NCBI GenBank assembly: GCA_900620265.3
Contig: UYNY03000112.1
Coordinates: 1-35,099, forward strand
Direction: 5' to 3'
Source of the DNA: Nitrosopumilaceae archaeon
Lineage (GTDB): Archaea; Thermoproteota; Nitrososphaeria; Nitrososphaerales; Nitrosopumilaceae
DNA: 35,099 nucleotides
Below the pieces are notes generated by a model. It saw nothing but the letters and a program-made list of their open reading frames with translations. It did no database searches and was not told where the DNA came from. How positions within the stretch are numbered: the first letter of the stretch is position 1; every line of letters begins with the position of its first letter. Positions 30,851 through 35,099 of the stretch are shown piece by piece. The position numbers and the translations under genes were made by a program.

Positions 30851-33471
30851 CGCGCTTCCCCGAGCATGATCCTTCTTGCCGCCTCCTCTGCCGCGCCCCG
30901 CCCGGACGCGTCCCTGCCGCCGCCCCGGGCGAACCGCGCGTCGCCGCCGGCCGACCCGCCGAGCTCGCCTGACACGGCGCGGGCGATCTCGAGCGCGTCC
31001 CTGCCCGACTCGGGGCCGCAGTACGCGACCACGCGGACGGTCGGCCCCGCCTCGAATATCCCGCAGTACGAGGCACCCCCGTCCCTTTCGACCAGCCTGC
31101 CGCCGAGCGTCGTGTGGAAGAACTCGTCGCGCCCCGTGTGGAACGCCGCGGATCCCGCGCGCTCTATCCCCGCGTCCCCGCCCGACTCGATCCCCTCGAT
31201 GATGGCCGCTATCTCTGCGCGCGCGGCCTCCCTCGAGCCTGCCCTCTCCGCCTTTCTCCTGGCGTCGTCGGCCTCTGCCTGCGCGCGCCTTGCCGACTCT
31301 GCCTCGCGCCCGGCGTCCACGCCGGCGGCCGCCTCGCCGGAGACGAACTCGAGGCGCACGACCCCGTCCTGGACCCTCTTTGTCCTGGTTATGCGGATCT
31401 TGCCTATCTCCCCGGTGCTGCGCACGTGCGTCCCGCCGCACGCCTCGACGTCAACGCCGCGTATCGAGACCGTCCTGACCTGGCTGACCGGCACGACCCC
31501 GCCCTGGTATATGCCGAACCCGTGCTCGCGCTCGGCCTCGCCCCGCGGCGACACCCTGATGTCGACCGGCAGGTCGGCCGCGACCGTCCTGTTGGCCTCC
31601 TCCTCGATCCGCCTCGTCTGCTCGCCTGTCAGCGGCGAGTGGTGCGTGATGTCCAGCCTGGCGTGGTCGTGGTCCTTGAACGCCGAGTGCTGCCAGACCC
31701 AGGATCCGAGCACGCCCCTTGACGCGGCGTTGAGCACGTGGGTGCTGGTGTGGTTCTTTGTTATGGCGCTCCGCCTCCCCGCGTCGACCGCGCATCTCAC
31801 GGTGGATCCCTCGGCCGGCAGGTCCCCCTCCACCTGGTGTATGATGACGCCTGCGTGCTTTTGCACGTCGGTGACGCGGGCGCCCCCTATGGTGCCGTGG
31901 TCGGGTTCCTGCCCGCCGCCGCGCGGGTAGAACGCGGTGCGATCCAGGACGACCCCGCCGCCGGAGCGCAGCACGCGCGCCTCGAACTCGAGCGGGTCGT
32001 CCCCGTAGTAGAGCGGCTCCGTCTCGGGCAGGCCGCCGGCGAGCGCTGCCGCGCCCGCCTCCTTTTTGGCCGGCCTCCGTATCTCGTCAAGCCCCGCATA
32101 GAACTCCGGGGGGACCCGCTCGATTATCCCCTCCTGGACCAGATAGTCGGGGGTTATCCCGTCCGACTCGTAGAGCGTGACCAGCTGCGCCGGCGTCGGG
32201 TTGCTCACGCGCGAGGCCTTCTTTTTCATCGCCTCGAGAGAGCCGGCGTACCTTGACCCCTCGATGGCAAGTATCTCCTTTACGTCGCCCCGCCTCTCGT
32301 CCAGCTCCGGGTACGTGCCGCGAAGATAATCCACGTGCGCGTCGACCAGGGCCGCGACGTCAAGGCCCCCGAGGCGCCCGGCGGCCGCCATGACGCGGCG
32401 CAGCATCATGCGCAGGTTGTGCCCGCCCCCGACGTTGCTCGGCAGGGCGCCGTCCGATATGGCAAAGACGAGCGTGCGCACATGGTCGGCTATCATGTAG
32501 GCCGTCTCCAGCGGCGCCACCTCCTTCTCATAGTCGCGCACGGTGATGCCCGCCTCCCTCATCACCGCCTCCCTGGCCCCGGGATCGCCCTCCTGCGCGC
32601 GCGCCATCGCGGCATAGTACCTGGCCGCGATGCCCGGGTCGGAGTTGCCGGCGCCGGCCGCCTCGAGCACGGCGCCGCCAAAGCAGCAGTCATAGGCCGT
32701 CGGCGTCCCGCACGTTATCCAGGCCAGCCTCTCAAGCCCCGCGCCCATGTCGATTATCCTCCGCTGAAGGCGCCTCCTCTGGCCGCCGGCCCACTGGAAC
32801 TCCGTGAACACGGCGTTGCCAAGCTCCAGCCCGCCGACAAAGTACTCGAGCGACGGGCCGAACGAGCCGCCGCCCTCCCACGCGTCCTCGACGAAGACCA
32901 CCCTCTCGGGCGGTATCCCGAACGGGCCCGTCAGCAGCCCAAAGTCAAGCTCTATGCACCTGTCCTTCCAGTACCCGCCGGGGCCGTCGACGGCGTGCTG
33001 CCCCACCATGCAAAAGCTCGAAAAGTGCCTGCCGGTGACGCCAACGTTCTCGATGTCCTTGAAGCGGAGGCACGTCTGCGGGACCACCAGCTGGTCGGCG
33101 GGCAGCTCGAATACGACCTCTGATCCGACCACCCTCTGAAAGTCCACCACCGACGCTATGGTAAAGTGCAGGTCGTCGCGCCACCTGCAGACTGTCGGGT
33201 ACCTGCCGACCGACTCGTGGCCGTTGGCCGTAAAGAACCCCTCGACCTGCCGCCATGCCTCCGCGTAGTCGAACCGCCGCGCGGTGGGCGGGTCCCCGAT
33301 GAACGAGAACGCGTCGGGCGAGTGCTCGGGACACGACTCTGACGGGCCGAGCGTCCAAAAGTGCCTCCCGCACCGGCAGCGCCTCCTCTCAAAGCCGCGC
33401 TCGGCAAAGAGGGCCGTCCCGTAGTGGGTGTCGGGGTCGGCGGCGAACTCGGCGAGTATCTCGTCCTTCAT
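30847..33471 (-). CDS. alaS: Alanyl-tRNA synthetase, archaeal type
   Basis: An 874-residue class II synthetase with the archaeal N-terminal zinc-binding segment (RRCRCGRHFWTLGPSESCPE). The catalytic core holds PTVCRWRDDLHFTIASVVDF and FCMVGQHAVDGPGGYWKDRC; the editing domain has the zinc ligands HTSTH (~573-577) and CGGTH (~676-680). A coiled-coil segment (ARRAQAEADDARRKAERAGS) and the C-Ala domain follow. The ATG lies 28 bp from a TATA box that itself sits on the stop codon of the upstream PIN gene. Its TGA overlaps the leuS ATG. Confidence 0.96.
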   Translation of the reverse strand: MKDEILAEFAADPDTHYGTALFAERGFERRRCRCGRHFWTLGPSESCPEHSPDAFSFIGDPPTARRFDYAEAWRQVEGFFTANGHESVGRYPTVCRWRDDLHFTIASVVDFQRVVGSEVVFELPADQLVVPQTCLRFKDIENVGVTGRHFSSFCMVGQHAVDGPGGYWKDRCIELDFGLLTGPFGIPPERVVFVEDAWEGGGSFGPSLEYFVGGLELGNAVFTEFQWAGGQRRRLQRRIIDMGAGLERLAWITCGTPTAYDCCFGGAVLEAAGAGNSDPGIAARYYAAMARAQEGDPGAREAVMREAGITVRDYEKEVAPLETAYMIADHVRTLVFAISDGALPSNVGGGHNLRMMLRRVMAAAGRLGGLDVAALVDAHVDYLRGTYPELDERRGDVKEILAIEGSRYAGSLEAMKKKASRVSNPTPAQLVTLYESDGITPDYLVQEGIIERVPPEFYAGLDEIRRPAKKEAGAAALAGGLPETEPLYYGDDPLEFEARVLRSGGGVVLDRTAFYPRGGGQEPDHGTIGGARVTDVQKHAGVIIHQVEGDLPAEGSTVRCAVDAGRRSAITKNHTSTHVLNAASRGVLGSWVWQHSAFKDHDHARLDITHHSPLTGEQTRRIEEEANRTVAADLPVDIRVSPRGEAEREHGFGIYQGGVVPVSQVRTVSIRGVDVEACGGTHVRSTGEIGKIRITRTKRVQDGVVRLEFVSGEAAAGVDAGREAESARRAQAEADDARRKAERAGSREAARAEIAAIIEGIESGGDAGIERAGSAAFHTGRDEFFHTTLGGRLVERDGGASYCGIFEAGPTVRVVAYCGPESGRDALEIARAVSGELGGSAGGDARFARGGGRDASGRGAAEEAARRIMLGEAR

Positions 33472-33495
33472 CCGGCGGGGGCCGCGGCCGGCCGG

Positions 33496-33503
33496 TATTA
33501 AAT
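33496..33503 (-). promoter_or_regulatory. TATA box of the alaS-leuS operon
   Basis: The minus strand reads ATTTAATA, centred 28 bp before the alaS ATG, and touches the PIN gene stop codon. Confidence 0.65.
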
Positions 33504-34165
33504 CAGACCCGCCACGGCGGGGAGGAGGCGTCCAGCACGTCGACGGGGAGGAGCCTGCCTATGGTGCCGGCAAAGGCCGCAATGTCGGCATCGCGGCTTG
33601 CAAGGACCGACCTGCCGGCGCCGGCGGCGAGGACGGCCGTCGCCAGTATCTCTATATCCTTGGTGCCGCCGTGGGGCGGCTGCGTCCGCCTCGTGCCCGC
33701 GTCCAGCGCGGCCCAGGGGGCATGGTGCTTTATCATGGACCACCTGTCCCTCTCGGCCGCCGCCCCCGGGTCGGTCCTGGCCGCCGCGTACGCCCCCTCG
33801 GCGGCCCTGTACGCGCCGCGGTCATAGTCGGTCGGCATCGGTATGCCATCAAAGATCCTCCTCGCCTTCCTGGCGGCCCGGCCGAGTATCTTGTCCCTGT
33901 TCTTGCCGAGATCGATCCCGTGGTCGGGCGATATCTTGTACCTTGCCACCCCGTACACCTCCTTGGCTATGACGCTTGGCACCCTGAGGTTCCCGCCTGC
34001 AACGGCCCTGTCAAGCAGGGCCGCCATGGCGGCGGGGTTCGGCAGCCTCTTGCGGGACTTTTTCTTTCTGGCGTTGATCCTGTACGCCTCGAGCCCCACG
34101 AGGCAGTCTATCCAGACGTTCGTGTCGGCGACCAGGGGCCGCCCCTCGTAGGATGCCGGGTCCAT
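33503..34165 (-). CDS. PIN-domain protein (probable ribonuclease)
   Basis: A 220-residue PIN-fold protein. The acidic residues that bind the metal ions are visible in order: Asp14 in VADTNVWIDCL, Glu in SVIAKEVYG, Asp in TKDIEILATAVLA, and Asp in VLASRDADIAAF. It is longer than a typical VapC toxin (~130 residues), having a ~60-residue basic insertion (KKKSRKRL; GIDLGKNRDKILGRAARKAR), and no antitoxin-like partner is next to it, so an RNA-processing role is as likely as a toxin. The ATG at 34165 lies 27 bp from the TATA box; a longer N-terminal extension upstream is low-complexity and rejected. Confidence 0.85.
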   Translation of the reverse strand: MDPASYEGRPLVADTNVWIDCLVGLEAYRINARKKKSRKRLPNPAAMAALLDRAVAGGNLRVPSVIAKEVYGVARYKISPDHGIDLGKNRDKILGRAARKARRIFDGIPMPTDYDRGAYRAAEGAYAAARTDPGAAAERDRWSMIKHHAPWAALDAGTRRTQPPHGGTKDIEILATAVLAAGAGRSVLASRDADIAAFAGTIGRLLPVDVLDASSPPWRV

Positions 34166-34187
34166 CGCCCGGATCACCCCCGCCTGG

Positions 34188-34196
34188 TAAATTAAA
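34188..34196 (-). promoter_or_regulatory. TATA box of the PIN gene
   Basis: TTTAATTTA, nearly palindromic, centred 27 bp before the PIN start. It could also act rightward. Confidence 0.6.
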
Positions 34197-34197
34197 G

Positions 34198-34368
34198 GGA
34201 TCTGTGGGCGATTACGCCTATGATTCGGGCCTTGGGGCACGGATCCCCCGGGCGCCCCGGCACCGGCCCCCGGCAAGCGGGGACGATCATCCGGAACGCC
34301 GGCAGCCGCCGCCGGAGGCATGGAAGGGGGCCCGGGGCCAAAGACCCGGATCACAGACGGAATCAATG
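34198..34368. other. Intergenic stretch with no convincing gene
   Basis: Very GC-rich and Pro/Gly/Arg-biased in every frame until about 34360, where base composition drops abruptly to AT-rich. I see no RNA gene or repeat in it. Confidence 0.5.
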
Positions 34369-34989
34369 TTATTTTGAAAATAAATACTGATTATTACTTG
34401 GGGATAAATTCTCAAATCCGTAAAACAGCATATTGTCATCACCGGGAACGGGTTGAAAGTCAAATTGTGTATAATAATTGTACAATTTTACATTAGCAGG
34501 ATCAAGTACCAGCCCGGTACAACCCAGATACTGTGGAATATGGTTTGCCATGTTGATCGACCAATAAAGCATGCATTTTCCCACTCCTTTGTATTTATCA
34601 CCTTCTTGTCTGGCAAGGCGATCAAGCGATATCATGGGTATCGTAATCGGCTCATTCGTAACCTTGTCACGTTTGGTATCTGTATACATGCATAATGTTA
34701 CAAAGCCGGCCAAGACGTCGTTCCTATCATGCCACACATACGTTGTGCTATATCGCTTGCATTGGTCGCCAAGAGCATAGTCCCTCAAGTATGATTCCAT
34801 TGCTGGTTTTAGATGGCCAGTCCTAAATTCCCAAATTCCGGGTGTGCTAGAGCTTGTTCCAGAGCAGACGAAATTTTTGTTAAATGATCCTGGGTTTATC
34901 ACTGTCACTCCTGTATCTCGTTCCATTGAATACTTCTGCCGCCGCCCTATCGACCTTCTTTTTGGTATCTGATCTATAGTGCAGCTCAT
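34369..34989 (-). CDS. GNAT acetyltransferase resembling TacT/AtaT-type toxins
   Basis: A 206-residue protein in DNA far more AT-rich than the rest of the window. Residues ~60-100 (HLKPAMESYLRDYAL, STTYVWHD, LAGFVTLCMY) match the opening of toxin-type GNATs; PMISLDRLARQEGDKYKGVG with KCMLYWS is the acetyl-CoA loop (KGVGK); GLVLDPANVKLYNYYTQFDF is the C-terminal strand/helix. TacT-type enzymes acetylate charged tRNA and are normally paired with a small antitoxin; none is adjacent here. The start is unsure: the ATG at 34989 has neither a ribosome-binding site nor a TATA box at the usual distance, and ATG 34926 is an alternative. Codon use and composition suggest recent acquisition. Confidence 0.75.
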   Translation of the reverse strand: MSCTIDQIPKRRSIGRRQKYSMERDTGVTVINPGSFNKNFVCSGTSSSTPGIWEFRTGHLKPAMESYLRDYALGDQCKRYSTTYVWHDRNDVLAGFVTLCMYTDTKRDKVTNEPITIPMISLDRLARQEGDKYKGVGKCMLYWSINMANHIPQYLGCTGLVLDPANVKLYNYYTQFDFQPVPGDDNMLFYGFENLSPSNNQYLFSK

Positions 34990-35025
34990 AATTAATTTTC
35001 AAAAGAAAAAGGCGCACGTTGAAAG

Positions 35026-35033
35026 GTTTTTAG
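35026..35033 (+). promoter_or_regulatory. TATA-like element of the last gene
   Basis: GTTTTTAG is centred about 27 bp before the ATG at 35057. Confidence 0.5.
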
Positions 35034-35052
35034 ATCCCCCGTGCAGGGGGTC
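35034..35052. repeat. Inverted repeat between TATA box and start
   Basis: CCCCC-GTGCA-GGGGG (35036-35050) with partly matching flanks. It lies just downstream of the TATA-like element and could be an operator that blocks polymerase, which is inference. Confidence 0.4.
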
Positions 35053-35056
35053 GGCC

Positions 35057-35099
35057 ATGACGAACGCAAGAGAGATGCGCAGTCACATAAGGAGGATGA
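35057..35099 (+). CDS. Start of a gene cut by the window end
   Basis: Fourteen codons (MTNAREMRSHIRRM) are visible, from an ATG at leaderless distance from a TATA-like element. GC returns to the level of the genome here, so this is probably a native gene. Family unknown. Confidence 0.5.
   Translation, partial: MTNAREMRSHIRRM

Noticed and set aside
28052-31441. LeuRS frame extended by ~197 codons at its N terminus
   Set aside because: The extension lies within alaS and has a shadow-like composition. The ATG at 30850 gives the normal LeuRS start and overlaps the alaS stop.
33503-34366. PIN protein with a 67-residue N-terminal extension
   Set aside because: The extra part is Pro/Gly-rich and lies upstream of the TATA box that fits the ATG at 34165.
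34220-34393. 57-codon plus-strand frame at leaderless distance from the PIN TATA box
   Set aside because: Arg/Gly/Pro-rich composition expected from noncoding GC-rich DNA, and it runs antisense into the GNAT gene.
1-35099. CRISPR arrays or phage-defence islands
   Set aside because: I saw no regularly spaced repeats and no cas, restriction or other defence genes. The GNAT and PIN genes are the only toxin-like proteins and neither has a visible partner.

Overview
This window most likely comes from a high-GC thaumarchaeon (Nitrososphaerota), best matching Cenarchaeum symbiosum or a close sponge-associated relative; the species name is inference. The evidence for the phylum is an unsplit RNA polymerase A subunit in an rpoH-rpoB-rpoA order, archaeal-type AlaRS, LeuRS, NusA and L30e, surface proteins ending in the thaumarchaeal PEFG sorting signal, tRNA introns with bulge-helix-bulge sites, and TATA boxes placed so that most transcripts are leaderless. 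The DNA is well above 60% GC by eye, except for an AT-rich patch at about 34.37-35.03 kb.

Layout. 0-2.4 kb: the start of an IS66-like transposase cut by the window edge, a small unknown protein and a radical SAM enzyme. 2.4-4.3 kb: a secreted protein with Ig-like repeats. 4.3-9.2 kb: malate dehydrogenase and larB on the minus strand, divergent from larC-larE-cysteine desulfurase. LarB, LarE and LarC are the three enzymes that make nickel-pincer nucleotide, so this is a cofactor locus with its own sulfur supply and a malate enzyme but no LarA racemase. 9.2-12.8 kb: four tandem PEFG-CTERM surface proteins on the minus strand. 12.9-23.5 kb: the transcription/translation block rpoH-rpoB-rpoA, an Sm-like protein, a secreted protein, then L30e-nusA-rps12-rps7. 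The Sm-like and secreted genes interrupt the usual archaeal order, and the secreted one is a paralogue of the protein at 2.4 kb.

23.5-35.1 kb: a convergent tRNA-Gln(CUG) with two introns, one in the D arm; a four-helix membrane protein; a doubtful small ORF; a divergent winged-helix/YkgJ-type pair with interlocked promoters; a geranylgeranyl-reductase-like flavoprotein; an alaS-leuS operon behind a PIN-domain protein; an AT-rich GNAT acetyltransferase resembling TacT-type toxins; and the first codons of one more gene.

Sixteen protein genes and the tRNA have a TATA-like element centred about 24-30 bp before the start codon (or tRNA 5' end). I used this spacing to choose starts. The two clear exceptions, rpoH and the membrane protein, each have a very short ORF exactly at the leaderless distance that ends at or over the main gene's TTG start.
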